A program made the position numbers and the translations under genes. Source: Fomitopsis serialis (taxonomy: Eukaryota; Basidiomycota; Agaricomycetes; Polyporales; Fomitopsidaceae). From it: 47,400 bases of DNA. Position 1 is the first letter of the stretch. The number at the start of each line of letters is the position of its first letter. The DNA is taken from contig NW_025955267.1 in NCBI RefSeq assembly GCF_022376445.1, positions 1 through 47,400 of the forward strand, written 5' to 3'. The notes beneath the pieces were generated by a model. That model was not told the origin of the DNA. It did not search any database and worked only from the letters and a program-made list of their open reading frames with translations. Positions 1 to 11,964 of this stretch are shown piece after piece.

Positions 1-1338
1 CAGCATTCGACTAATGTTCTTCGCGGAAGCCCTAACATACAACGGCGAGGATGATACAATGGCAGAGACACTCCTGACACATCTTGTCGACTCGCTCCTT
101 CCTGGTCTCAATGGATTGGAGGATCTGGTCATAAACAAGGTGTACTTGTCGCGCGTGCTGCGGCGAAATGGAAAAGCAGGGGCCGCAAAGAAGCAGTGAG
201 TTGTCTGACAATGCTTCATCCGGATCGCGAGTCTGACGGTCATGCCAGTGAGAAGTGGCTGATCAAGTGGTTCCTCAAGAATCCGCACCAGTTGTTTGAT
301 GAGACCCTTCGCGAGATCCTCATGCCAGATGGACAGACCGGTCCGATCCTGGAAGCACTGGGTGGGCCCTCCTGGCTTGATGGACGCAAGCACACCGACG
401 AGACGGATCGCCGCCTAGGCAAGCAATGCGGACGATGCTTCGCTCGGGAACCGATGGTGAAGCTACTTGCGTGCTCGAGATGCAAGAGTCTCTATTATTG
501 GTACGTTACTCCACGCGGTCAAGTGGCAGACAACTGACTTTGTGTAGCTCTCGAGAGTGTCAAAAGGCAGACTGGCCGTTGCACAAGTACGTGTCCACCC
601 AGGTACAATTTCATACACTGGTAACGGAAGATAACGTTCTGTCCACTACTACTTGTAGGGGCACCTGCAAGTGAGTCGACGTTGATTGACGTGCGTACCT
701 GACATTTGCTTACCTAGCTATCGGTCAGGAACATCATAAATATGAACCAACACATCGAACGGCTCTCCCTCACGGATCCATCTGCAGCACAGAAGGCGAA
801 ACACTGGCTTGAATGGCAGATGTCCATTGACAGCTGGGCCTACGCTAGCGCACTGCGGTTGCAGAAAAACCCTGGCCGGGCGCACACACACCTCGTCCTC
901 GAGAAGTCAGTGTACACTCCCGACGCGGGCCCGCTGGCCACAGACAAGTTCACGATCGTCGGATGCACCGTACTCCGCATAGCGGACATGCTCGGCCATA
1001 TCGAGCTCGGTATGAAGCTCGGTCCCGGCGAGGGCGCGGGATTGTGCATGAGTGTGCTGCAGGACAGGCGTGAAGTAGGACCTGGAAATCCGCTCATCCC
1101 ATTCCTGATTATCAGACTCGACGGAGGAATCGTCAACATGTCGCTCGGTCGTGGTCTGCATTCCTTGCTAACCTATTGCTCAACGTACGCTCACCCGCTC
1201 CTCGTGGTAGGTTTCGTGGCGACCAAACAGCTCGAAGAGACAGAGTATAACCCGAACTGGCGTCAAGACGTAAATAAGGCCCGCCCTCCTCCTCCCAAGT
1301 TCCAGTATCGCAACTGCAGGGACGCGGAATTCGACTGA
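1..1338 (+). CDS. MYND-type zinc-finger protein, 5' end outside window
   Basis: The coding frame is already open near base 14, so the true start probably lies upstream. Exons read across about 14-195, 210-500, 548-586, a very short exon near 659-670, and 730-1338. The zinc finger begins CGRCFAREPMVKLLACSRCK near 427-486. It continues after a 47-nt intron (501-547, GTACGT...GTAG) with SRECQKADWPLHK, giving the C-x2-C, C-x2-C, C-x3-C and His ligands of a MYND finger. The long C-terminal exon resembles the tail shared by many agaricomycete MYND proteins, ending in a PNWRQD motif and the stop at 1336-1338. MYND fingers bind proline-rich peptides in partner proteins; the partner here is unknown. 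I see no SET domain, so a methyltransferase role is not supported. Confidence 0.75.
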
Positions 1339-1769
1339 AGTCATAGTTCGTTCGCTTTGGCTAAAGTGTTGAAATGTGTTCTGACTTATGCTGATCCTGG
1401 TGTACTAGCCACATATTTGAACTGTTTACGACACGCACTGGACCTCATACGGTGCGACTCGTATGAGATCATGGGCCGTGGTGCCACGGTCAGCCCCAGA
1501 GGGCCCGTCGCACGAAACACAGGGTGAATCCGCCAAGAGCTGGGGTACACCGAAGGAGGGACATATTGGTTACGGACGAGGCGTTCTATGTACATGTACA
1601 TGAGGTATACATCAGGGCGAGTAGGCAATTAGGTATGGTAAATGGCGCACGCGTGGGCCGGTAATCACAACACAAACAGTCGAGTAGCCTGCGTACGCCG
1701 AGGCTGCACCTTCGCCCAGACGCACGTTCTAAGGGTTTCACACTAAGACTCGAACACCGACCCGGGCCC
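1339..1769. other. Intergenic, tail-to-tail
   Basis: The gap lies between the 3' ends of the MYND gene and the DUF6534 gene. It contains a short GTACATGTACATG stretch near 1588. I see no conserved coding in it. Confidence 0.5.
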
Positions 1770-3716
1770 TCACACCAAATACCCGCCGCCCCCGGCCTTC
1801 CTCCGCTCGTCCTTGTCCTCCTCTTCCTCGTCGACATGGCGGCCCGAGCCCACGACCGTCCCGCTGAACACCGACGCGGTCGAGTCCTCCGTGTAGTGGG
1901 TGAACGCGCTTTGCACGGGGTCCATGGGCGCGAACGACAGCGACGGGCGGTACCCCGTGCTCGCGCCGCCCGCCGTCGGGCCCGACGCGGTGCCCACGTA
2001 CACGCGGTTGCGCAGCTTCTCGCGCGCGTTGAGCCTGCGGAGGACGGGTAGTCAGTGAGCGGGAGAAGGGAGGCGGCGGCGGTGGGTGACGGGGACTTAC
2101 GTTGCGAGCGTGGAGTTGACGTAGCACTTGCTGACGACGAAGTAGAACATCGTGTCCCAGAACGTCTTCGAGAGCGTTTCTGACTGCAAGATGCGAAAGT
2201 CAGACCAGATCCTGCGACGCGTGTGGTGGAATAGCACGTACCAGAATGATGGTACAGATCGCGGCCACGCTACATCGCCCAAACGGCATCAGCACGCACT
2301 GTCCTAACGGGCATAGACGATTTGTTACGCACGTCGTCAGCAATCCGGTGTTGACTGTATACTTCATGAGCACATGATCATTTTGTCCGAGCTGCATCCA
2401 TACGGTGCGCGTGAGCTGTACTTCCCTTTAAAAGTGGCGTACCCGCACGCACCTAGCGATGCCCGACCGGCCGAGATACAAGTAGTAGCACATCGAGAGC
2501 GTGATTAGCACATCACCCGCGATACTGCACGCGAGCGCGGCGGTCGATGCCCACTGAATACGGAACAGGTTAACATCAATGCAAGCTTGGGAGGCCTGCG
2601 TAATGAAGGACGTACGATGATCGTCCCGATCGTTGCGGCGAGCTGCGTGTGTTGCTGGTACGAGAAGCCGAGTTGGTCAATGAAGAGTCGACCGGAGACG
2701 ACGCCCGGTGCTCACCCTGCTGCAGTATAGTCTACCGGTGAAGCTGGGTTTCAGTGCGTTGCGAGGAAAGAGGACCGGCGATACGCACACACTCCAATCA
2801 CTGTTCAGCATGTTCGCTTGATTAGTCCGACGCATACATTCAATCGGTCCGTAGGCACGTACCAAATTGAGACAAGGCACATAGCATCTACTCCAGGGCC
2901 GCGTTAGCGAAGGGTCTCCACCGAGTATGTGGTCAGACGTACAATAAGTGCTGTCATCCAGCCATTCCCTCGGCTAACTGTATTGCATGTTGTATCATCA
3001 GACGTGTTCGGGAGGTCAGACAGCGAGTCGACGAACGTATGTATACACGCATGGCGAAGAAACTTTGTACGCGCATTAGTCTCGAAAGAGGGTGCGCATA
3101 TATGCGGAGAACACGACGTACGTTTGTACAAGGAAACCAATTGATGACTACGGAGGTGAGACTCGTCAATTAGTCGATGCAAGGACTACCGCACTCACAG
3201 TCAATCCCGTCTCCAGCTGCATATATGCATTAACATCCGCACCACCACGCGCACAAGGGACTCACTCCTAGACTCCATGGAACGTATTGGAGCGCCTGCG
3301 GATTGGCGTAGTTTGCTATGAGATACCACCAATTCGCGTGGACGACGGTGACGAGCTGAAGCGCATCTAGGATCCTGTCAACGCGTCAGCAATGGTATTG
3401 CCACGAGAGGGGTTGAGACGCACGTTATGACAGCAACCTAGTGAAGGTCAGAACTCAGCAGCCGATCGCCGAACATACGGCACACGAACTCACGAAGAGC
3501 TTCAGCCACCAGGCGTCGGACCAGTAGCGGTCGTAGTACTGATATGTTTGCAACAGAGTGATGCCGAAGAAACTGTGAGGAGGGTCAGCGACAGCCCCCA
3601 CCAGAGAGTTACGCGCAGACGTACGTGGAACTAAAGAACAGACCGATCATAATGGCACCCATAGTCGATCTGACGATCTCCTGCAGCGCAGCCATCTCCG
3701 CAGCAGTCGCCGACAT
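1770..3716 (-). CDS. DUF6534 domain integral membrane protein
   Basis: This is a multi-exon gene on the minus strand. The ATG at 3716 opens MSATAAEMAALQEIV, followed by a first membrane segment (GAIMIGLFFSSTYVC). Later exons encode short hydrophobic segments, including a piece like IGFLVQTYVVF, a piece FIDQLGFSYQQ, SIAGDVLITLSMCYYLYLGR, MKYTVNTGLLTT, and FYFVVSKCYVNSTLATLNAR. The order and the last two motifs match the DUF6534 family, seven-TM-like proteins that are greatly expanded in mushroom-forming fungi and have no known biochemical role. After the domain comes a polar cytoplasmic-type tail with an acidic run near 1800-1825, and the stop lies at 1770. About eight introns are needed. Exon edges between 2600 and 3250 are hard to fix by eye, so the exact protein is uncertain, but the family call is secure. 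Confidence 0.75.
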
Positions 3717-4750
3717 CTTTGCCTGGAAAGGGACAATGCAGCAAAGGAGTGGAAGGGAGACCAGGAGACGGCGAGGAAGTGAAGACGCGGGGAGAAACAG
3801 ACCATGGCGCATACAGCGAGGTGTTCATAACTGAATGGCGCATCGAGTGATCTGAGCGCGTGATGGGATGAGCGACCCGCTCACGAAGCGGAGTTGATGG
3901 CAGGCCGAGAGAAGTCGCGACGGCAATTGACCGCCCACCTCGCTTCGTCCCCGCCCAATCCCCGCCCCTCCCGCCCACGTCCCGATCGACACATCCCCGG
4001 GCCTTCTCCCGCCATGTCCGTCCTCGTCGGGCCCGGACAGTGCCCGCTACTCACACCTCCCCGTCTTTCGCGCGCCTCCACTGAAGTTGTCGGCCTACTT
4101 GCGGATCGCCTGGCAATGTAACACATATCAGACAGTAGTCCTCCCTAGCTGATCATCATCAGATTTTTGGAGCTGTGAGCAGTGGCCCTGCTGGATAAGT
4201 GATAGTACAGCTGAGCACTCGGTCAACATCGGTCTGTCGCATCGGGACCAATGATCTCCCCGTAGATCTGGATCAGTACGTACTCAAAATAACTGCTTGA
4301 AGCTTCTGTCTGAGTCGGTCGCGGCGATAAGCACGGCCTTGTGGCGGTGTCATCGCTTTAAAAACAGTCTTCTACCTCCACGTACTAGTACTAAAGTGCT
4401 CTAAAACGAGAATGGGTAAACACAGTGAGGTCCCTGGACTGAACGAAGTCAAAGCTACCTTGACACAGCATTGCGTACTAGTCTCCCGTAGGCAGACCCT
4501 AAACACGACCTTGTTGAGTGGGGAGGGCGGTCGTATAATTGCGTAGTACATGCACATGTCCATGCATTGTCAGCCGAACTAGCACATGCTCATGCATTGC
4601 CAACTGAACTAAGTAGCACATAACGCGTAAGAACGGCATAGCGTAGTTATGCCCTTGTCATTGACAGCGAGAGGACACTCACATATCGTTGTCTAAGCTC
4701 CACTTGCCAACCGATAGTCCCTTTCTAACCTACCAACGGCACCCGAAAGT
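3717..4750. other. Intergenic, putative promoter of the DUF6534 gene plus spacer
   Basis: About 1 kb separates the DUF6534 start from the proline dehydrogenase stop. A pyrimidine-rich plus-strand stretch lies at 3950-4080, and a 30-bp tandem duplication at 4552-4611. No protein-like exon was recognised. Confidence 0.5.
4552..4611. repeat. 30-bp tandem duplication, two copies
   Basis: Both copies (4552-4581 and 4582-4611) follow the pattern GCACATG..CATGCATTG.CA..GAACTA, with four differences. They lie in the spacer downstream of the proline dehydrogenase gene. Confidence 0.8.
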
Positions 4751-6896
4751 TCAGCCAAACAGCCTCTTCCAAATCAGTTCCCCAGCACGCCTCCGTTCCT
4801 CAGTCGCCGCGCCATCTCCCAACACCGACTTGTTCTCTATCGCCCGTCTGCTCAAGTAGGGCATGACCTAACCACACCCATGAATAAGCCGCACGCTAGC
4901 AGCGCGTCAGATACACCTACCTCAGCGAGTGCTCCGTACGGGATATACTTCAGCAAGAAAGGCGAGCTGCAGCGTGTGCGCTCGGCAATCGAGTCTGACA
5001 ACGCGTCCGTCATGCCTGGTCACGACGTCCCATCAGCCCAACACCCTCTCGAGCCGGAGCCTACCATCGACCACTCACCGTACAGCTGCCCCATCGCGAT
5101 CCTCTCCGCAACCGCATCAGGCACATACAGCACACCCGCGCCGCCGTCCACACGCTTCGCCAACCCGAGCTTCTCCATCCCCTCCAAAATACCGCCCACG
5201 CTCTTCCAATTATGCGTGCCAAAGAGCACGCCGACGCCCGGGACCCCGCGCTTCACGTCCTTGCGCACCTCGTCCAGCAACAGCGCCGCACACGCGTCGT
5301 AGCACGCGTCCGTCTCAGCCTTCGTGAGCCACACGGGCGGCTCGCGGTCTGGGGAGATCCCCAGGCCGCTGGCGTCGCCGAAGCCTTCGACAGAGGCCCC
5401 TGAGGAGGCGGACGCAGAGGCGTGGGCGGCGAGCTCGTGTGGGTGGTACGCACCACGGACGAGCTTCGCGCCGAGCGCGTAGCCCTCCGCGTGGGCGGCC
5501 GCGATGCTGTGCTTCAGATATTCAGGAGTTCTGTGACGGCAATCAGTGAAAAGGTCATGCCGTAAGAGAACTTACACACCGTCTCAGGTACGCCTGGTAA
5601 GTCTGGTAGATGACCGGCTGGATTGTGACTGGAGCGGGAGACTTGCTGAACCAAGATGAGCGGCGAGGGAGCGCGTTGAACTCTCGTTGGAGAGAAAGCA
5701 GAAAGGCATCTACTGCGGGCTGGGCAAATCGCGTTCAGCGAGCGTAGTGGCCGCCGGACCTAGGGACGTACTTGGTACCAGCTGGTAGACAACGAAATGT
5801 ATTAGCGAGATCACGCGCAGTCTAAGCAGTCAACCGACCTGTATTCAGCGTCCATGATGATCTTGACGCCCCGCTCCTGTGCCTTCTTACAGATCGCTCG
5901 CAAATCATCACGCAACTGTGCTAGGTCCTCGATATCCTCCTGAGAAAGTGAGCCCTTCGGGCCTGTGGGGAAGGCGAGGACAGCTAGGTCGTTCGGGTGC
6001 GGTTGACCAGGGAAGAGAATAGCCGGTGAGGATGAACGTCGCGTCGCAACTAAGTACTTCGAGAAATTGCGCAAGGTCTCTGCGCGGGGCACCATCGCGG
6101 TCTACGAAGGAAGACAACGAGATGACTCGTAAAACGGCAGCACGAGACACCACACGGAGCACACACCAGCTTGATCGCGACCCACGTCTTGCGCCCCTTC
6201 ACGCCGTCCGCGCTGCTTGCATGCTTGTCCTCGAAGCTGGCGCCGACGTCTATGCAGTGCAGCGTTTCTCGGAAGATCTGTCTGACGGCCTCCTTCGCCG
6301 CCGCCGCACGCTCCTTGGAGTTGCCGGCAGCCTCCGCCTCATCGACCTCGACGCTGTATGCGAACAGGCAGCCCTTACCCTCGGCGCGCAGCTGCTCGAG
6401 GAGGGGCAGACAGTCCTCCGCGGTGTCTCCTCCCACGAACTGAACAATGGATGCGGTCATCGAACAGTCGCTCTTCGCAACGCAAGTCGCGCACCTGGTC
6501 GAAGAAGGTGACCCTCACGATCGCCTCCGTGACTTGCTTAAGCCCGGGGATCGTCGTCAATGTCGCGAGTATCGACGGGGCCCAGTCTACGAGAGCGGGT
6601 ATAGAACACATAGAATACACGACATACGACCGTATGAGAGAAGACAGAGGCTTCTGCGGCTTCCCGGGAGCCTTCTCGGCCTCTGCGACCGGGGCATCTG
6701 CGTGCACAGGGCCCCAGACATTCCCGAGGACAAGGGAGGCGGTCAGGACGCCCCCAGCAACCAGACCAGCTCGGTACAATCGCGGCGATGATTCAACAGG
6801 TCGCGGTGATGTTACAAGTGTTCGTACAGGCGTGAATACATGCGGCCAGGTCGTCCGAGGGTGTCCGAGTCGCCTGCAAGCCAGTCTGAGCGACAT
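4751..6896 (-). CDS. PUT1: Proline dehydrogenase, mitochondrial
   Basis: The FAD enzyme oxidises proline to pyrroline-5-carboxylate, the first step of proline catabolism, at the mitochondrial inner membrane. The ATG at 6896 gives MSLRLACRRLGHPRTTW, an Arg-rich, acid-free N-terminus typical of a matrix-targeting peptide. Conserved pieces follow in order: FVGGDTAEDCLPLLEQL; the barrel segment GVKIIMDAEY; the YQTYQAYLR region near 5590; GVLFGTHNWKSV (5215-5255); MGQLYGEWS around the exon end near 5075; then CSSPFLLKYIPYGALAE (near 4930) and PYLSRRAIENKSVLGDG before the stop at 4751. The last two carry the Tyr and the RRxxEN arginines that bind proline in this family. About seven short introns interrupt the gene. 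It starts 231 bp from the divergent BCP1 homologue. Confidence 0.93.
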
Positions 6897-7127
6897 CGTT
6901 GGGACTGCGCCCGCAGAGGCGATAGTGAGACGAGCAGAGGGTATGAGTGCATATCTGGAGGATGGACGGCTTTATATCGCTGCCGATAGGGGGCGAGGCC
7001 TCGCGGTATGTAATAGACAGCGCAGGGCGGAGGACGCGGGCGCGGAGGCACGCACGGAGCTCGGCGCGCGACATGGTCACGCTGCGCCCGCCGCTGAGTT
7101 TTGCGCCTGCCCTCTCCCTCGACGCCC
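6897..7127. promoter_or_regulatory. Shared divergent promoter, proline dehydrogenase / BCP1
   Basis: Only 231 bp separate the two start codons. On the minus strand a TATAAA-like box (plus-strand TTTATA at 6971-6976) lies about 75 bp upstream of the proline dehydrogenase ATG. The half next to the BCP1 start is GC-rich with a C/T-rich run just before the ATG at 7128. The promoter role is inferred from position. Confidence 0.55.
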
Positions 7128-8223
7128 ATGGCGAAACGCAAGTCGCTCGCACCTGACCCGGAGCTCGACTCGGACAACGAGGACGCCAGCGAACGCGTAG
7201 GTGCCCCTCCCCCGCCTCCCCATTTTGCCGGCGCGATAAGCTCACGGCGCGGAATGCGGGCCAGTAGAGCCTCGTGGACGTCGACTTCGAGTTTTTCGAT
7301 CCGCACCCGGATGTCGATTACCTCGCCCTCAAGCGGCTTGCTACGCAGCTCTTGCAGGGCGATGCAGAGCCTCTGCATGTCAACGACCTCGCGGACCTCA
7401 TCCTCTCGCAGCCTCTTGTCGGCACTACCGTCAAGTGCGATGGGCGGGAGAGCGATCCGTACGCCGTCCTGACCGTTCTCAATATGCGAGTCCACCAAGT
7501 ATGTCTACCTCCGTGGAGAGCCTGATGTTCGGTTGACGTTGACGAACCTCATGCGGCGTACAGAACCATCCCTCGATCAAAGCATTGACGGAGTACGCGC
7601 TGACCAAATCTTCGGCCGATCCTGCCTTTCATGGCACCCTCCAAACTCTGCTCAATCCCGCGTCCTCAAATCACGTCGGGTTTGTCTTCTCCGAGAGACT
7701 CATCAACATGCCCGTGCAGATCATGCCGCACATGTATCGCATGCTCGCGGACGAGATTCAATGGGCTCTGGATGATGTGCGTGCGGACATATCTTCTTTA
7801 CATCGCTGTCCTCACCGCTCGGGATGTTCGCAGAACGAACCATACAACTTCACACACCTACTCATTATATCGCGGATATACCGTCTCTCGCCGGAGGAAG
7901 AGGCTGAGCTGCAGGGACCTGCCTCGCGCTCCAAGCGACAAAAGCAGACCGCACAACAACCCCCGTCGCGTGGGGTATACCCCTTCCATCCAGAGGACGA
8001 GCAAATACAAAAGGTGCGTACCACCATTTTCTGCCTTCTCGTCCTTAACTCATTCATCTGCAAGATCGCTGTGCATTCACTCGATTACAACTTCACAAAT
8101 ACTAAACCACGTGAGGAAAACGGGTTCGGGCTAGACATGGGCGGGCGGATGATGCTCGTACCTGCTTCAAGACTGCGAGACCTTGTCTCTGCGTTGCAAG
8201 ACGCTTATCCACCTCCCTCATAG
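7128..8223 (+). CDS. BCP1: BCP1/BCCIP family protein
   Basis: Yeast Bcp1 is a nuclear protein needed for export of the lipid kinase Mss4 and acts as a chaperone for ribosomal protein Rpl23; the human relative is BCCIP. The ATG at 7128 opens MAKRKSLAPDPELDSDNED, a basic patch followed by an acidic patch. After an intron at 7197-7267 comes SLVDVDFEFFDPHPDVDYL, the family hallmark, then ALKRLATQLLQ. Later exons carry NHVGFVFSERLINMPVQIMP and MYRMLADEIQWAL, YNFTHLLIISRIYRLS (near 7843-7890), HSLDYNFTN and a C-terminal MMLVPASRLRDLVSAL before the stop at 8223. Introns fall near 7500-7565, 7775-7835 and 8013-8064. No frame break was seen and the length is normal for the family. Confidence 0.92.
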
Positions 8224-8561
8224 TCGATGTACCGTGTCATGCAGTCGTCGGTCGACTGGATGGCAGACATTCGGAGTGTCGAGAAAACCCCTTTGTGTAT
8301 GTATGTACTCTCATGTTCCCATCTAATGATGCACGCTTTCCTTGATGAGAGCCCTCGGGAATGTCAGCACATCTAGCGCCAGTCCTGGCGACTTCGTACA
8401 GTATCCCCGTCAACGAAAAGCCCAGATGCCGTCGAATCCTTTCGACTCAATGATGACTCTAGTCGTGTTGGCTTCAAGCTGGCGCGTCTTTTCGGACGGT
8501 TGTCCGAGCCGCTGTGCCGGCTTCGCAGCTGGGGATGCGGAGATACGAAAGTCTACGCGCT

Positions 8562-8674
8562 TTACAGCGGTTTTCAGAACTATGCGGAATCGCGAGAAAA
8601 ACGAAAACGCACCTCGGGCACTGGGCCAGCGCCCCGAGCCACGATTAGATTAGATAGTGGCCAAATCTGGAAGT
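8562..8674 (+). repeat. Left arm of a 113-bp perfect inverted repeat
   Basis: The arm begins TTACAGCGGTTTTCAG and ends CCAAATCTGGAAGT. Read base by base, it is the exact reverse complement of 9379-9491. If the first bases TTA belong to the target, the element proper starts CAGCGG preceded by TA, as expected for Tc1/mariner-like MITEs. Confidence 0.93.
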
Positions 8675-9378
8675 CATTATGTACTCGATTGATACGACGC
8701 TGCGCGTCCCGCCTCTCCGAGCGAGCGATGTAACAAGCTTCAGGGTGAAGCCGACTGTGAACAAAAATGGGAAGGGTATGTAAATAAGGCATGCACAGGT
8801 CTGACATATTTGCCCCATCCATTCACTTTAGCCTCGGATAGAACCACTTGATCATAATTACTCGAAAAATCAACAGAACTCATCTAGCAATAGTCCTCGC
8901 GCTGGACCGTAATTTTGACAGCCAAAGATGTGTGTAAAGCTATTTGTGCTTCGCATTTACCCTCGTCGCAACACCCATTGTGCACAACATTGCCCTTGCC
9001 ATGAACAACAATAGAGTATGCTTACATTCATTATCAATTCATCACAGAATGGGTCCTGCTCGACGTGCTGCTTCGCTCCGGATTTCATTCATTCATGTCT
9101 GAAAGTCAGAAGATCTTGTTCGCGGACTGAATGTATATGTACTACTTACGTTAGAGCAACTGAGTCGTTCGTACTTACTGTATGTTGTTTACATAATCAG
9201 CTACCCATACTATATATGCTATATCATATACATCGCGTGCCGCGTATTGTGAGCTCTACTTTTCCGCCGTTTTTCCTGCTGCATTGGTGCGTCGGCGTAG
9301 CTCGCTGCCATCTTGTTGTCATCTACTTGTAACAACTATGATTTCGTATGCCTGCTCACCGAAATGGCCTAGCTTATC

Positions 9379-9491
9379 ACTTCCAGATTTGGCCACTATC
9401 TAATCTAATCGTGGCTCGGGGCGCTGGCCCAGTGCCCGAGGTGCGTTTTCGTTTTTCTCGCGATTCCGCATAGTTCTGAAAACCGCTGTAA
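9379..9491 (-). repeat. Right arm of a 113-bp perfect inverted repeat
   Basis: This is the reverse complement of 8562-8674 with no mismatch found. It ends CCGCTG followed by TA, so the putative element 8564-9489 is flanked by TA on both sides. Confidence 0.93.
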
Positions 9492-9849
9492 GGATCCTGT
9501 GTCTTTCCCAGCGTGAAGCTCGATGCTGTCGGATGCTTAGTCTGAACGCTTAGACTGGCAAGTCTGAGATTGGAGTAATGGCTCGGTAAATGGGGCACAA
9601 CGCACATGCTGATTGATACAACAGGATCCAGGAATACATCGCAGATACAGGAGAAGTGAGAACAATATAAATGTAGTGTCCATAGCAGCAGCGAATAACT
9701 TAGTCCAACCATAGTCCAGTCAGGAGTATAAGGTGATATGCAGGGTATAAGCTGTAGCACTGGTAAGTTAAGCAAGATGTGTGAACGCTGCGAGGACGAA
9801 AGTAATATAGGTCGACAGGCAAAGCAGGTCGTGCAGGATTTGCGGATGC

Positions 9850-11964
9850 CTACAATTGTGCCAGAGGGACGGTGCCGCGCACAAAGCCCCTCTGGTCCTC
9901 GTTCGAGATCTCCTCGAGTGTCCGCTGGTTCGTCTCCTTGATGAGCAGCGTGGAGAACACGCCTGTCACCATGAAGAGTGCGAGGATCTCGAGACTGCAA
10001 GTTTGCACATGCATTAGCGCACAATCAATGCCAGACGAGTGAGAGACGGCACTGACACATGACCCAGATAGACGTCACTCCCCGGAGCCCCGCCTTTGCT
10101 CGCCAACAAACCAAAGCCGACCTGCGAGATGACCGCGCCGAACTTACCGCTCGCTGCGGAGATGCCGTGCGCAGTTGAGCGGTAGCGTGTCGGGAACGCC
10201 TCGCCGGGGATGATGAACGTCGTCGTGTTTGGCCCGAAGTTCCAAAAGAAATTTGCCAAGCAGTAGAGGAAAATGAACGCCTTTTGACCCGGGCCTGTCT
10301 TCATCAGCGCCTCATATCCGAACCCTGTCATCCGTGGTGAGAACGCTGCATGTTACAACAGAGCCTGGATAAGCGCACCCATGATGATGAACAGCGCTGT
10401 GAGCACGATGAAGCCCATGAGCTGAATCGGCTTGCGGCCCCATCTGTCGATGAACAAGAAGGTCATCCAGTAGCCGGGAATGAGTCCAGCGACGGAAAGG
10501 ATGATGTTGCCGATGCAGATTTTGCGGAGTTCGTGATATACACATTCTGTGTTGTCGCAAGTAACGCTGGGAATCGAAGTCAAGATGGTGTTGTTGTTCA
10601 ATATGAGACCGTAAAATGCGATCTACGGGGGAATGTCAGAACGAGCGGCTGGCCCTGTAGACAGGTATGGCACGCACATCAAGAGCGAACCAGGAGTACG
10701 CGCAGCCCACCAACTGACGTGCGTTCTCCCACTTGCTAAAATAATGGAAGAAGTCGCGATTGGATCTTTTGGGTGCATTCACACGCTGCACGGCAATGTC
10801 GGGGTCGACCCAGTAGGAGTCCCTTATGAGGAGGTTATCGATGTCCAGCACGGCCTGCCGGAGGTTGCGCTCGATGTCCATGGTAAAACGGGGCGTCTCG
10901 GGGATGGTCAACCGGAAGTAGAGGGCGATGACACCGGGAACGCAGCCGAGACCGATGATTAAACGCCACATATAGTCAATGGATTTCATGTTGTTGACAC
11001 TGTCGCCCAGAAGTGCCTGCTTCCCGGAAACGACGGCGATGTATGAAACGATAGAGCTGGCTGCGAAAGCGGTGAGACAGAGCGTTGGAAAGTTAAGGCT
11101 TTGACAACTTACTGAGCTGACCCCATCCTTGATTGGCGAAGACAGCCGTCATAAGCCGGCCACGGTTGCGTGTGGAGGCGAACTCGGAGGAGATGACGGC
11201 AGAGAGGGGATAGTCGCCACCAATACCAACGCCCATCTGCGGCGAGATGTCAGTGATATAGTTGAGCACAGCGCCCACCAGAATGAACCACTACTAACAA
11301 TGAACCTCCAGACAACAATGACACCCAGTATGTTTACAGCCTCGGCCTGACCGGCGACAGCTTGACTGAAAGTCGAAACAATTATGACCATGAGCTCTAT
11401 CCCGTCTGTGTAAATGCGCGGGCATTTAGTCCTGCTTCTTCGCATGCTTGCGCAAGGATAGTGGGACGGGACTTACACATTCGCTTACGGCCTACCAAGT
11501 CTGCTAACCAACCAAATACCAGTTGGCCGAAGATGCTTCCAATGGGGGTCGCGACCTTCACGCCGAGTGCCTGATTTTGGGTCAGGGCGCGTGATAGACC
11601 AGATCCATTCCCGCCATATAGGTAGCCCAGCATTTGCGCCGCGATGCTGATGGCGAAAATATCGTAACTGAAGTAGAATGAGCATATCAGTACATAGTAG
11701 CCTCAGCTCAAAGTAATGTGAGCAACACCTACGCGTCCGTAAAAAAGCCGACGCCTGTGACTATAGACACCTTTACGTGAAACCAGCTATGCGCCCCGTT
11801 AGCTGTGGTGAACACGAAGCTTCCAGCACTAACCTGAAGTTGGCATTATCGACATTGGCGAGTGCACGACGACGCTCCTCATCGAGCGTATAGTAGGTTG
11901 CGGTGGGTTGGCCATCTTCAAGCTCCTCGCCGAGTCCCTCTTCTGTTCTGAGGGCGGAGAACAT
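9850..11964 (-). CDS. PHO84: PHO84-type inorganic phosphate:H+ symporter (MFS)
   Basis: The likely product is a plasma-membrane importer of phosphate driven by protons. The ATG at 11964 opens an acidic cytoplasmic N-terminus. Later exons give [14 protein letters not shown], then [20 protein letters not shown] (the MFS loop 2-3 signature, near 11500-11560). [19 protein letters not shown] (near 11180-11240) is diagnostic of the PHO84 branch of phosphate:H+ symporters. [16 protein letters not shown] marks the end of the first six-helix half. The second half includes [20 protein letters not shown] and [20 protein letters not shown] followed by [16 protein letters not shown]. The protein ends [11 protein letters not shown]...PLAQL at 9850. 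About eight introns split it. The 12-TM length appears complete, with no internal stop. Confidence 0.92.

Larger units (their letters stand above)
8224..9849. other. Intergenic between convergent genes, holds an inverted-repeat element
   Basis: The 1.6-kb gap lies between the 3' ends of the BCP1 and phosphate transporter genes. Apart from the two arms at 8562-8674 and 9379-9491, it is AT-richer than its surroundings and shows no recognisable coding. The enclosed 704 bp have no transposase-like reading frame. Confidence 0.6.

Noticed and set aside
9377..10024. A 215-codon minus-strand frame overlapping the transporter 3' end
   Set aside because: It spans the right inverted-repeat arm and shares its peptide only because the left arm encodes the same bases. 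It is not a gene; the real coding exon ends at 9850 in another frame.
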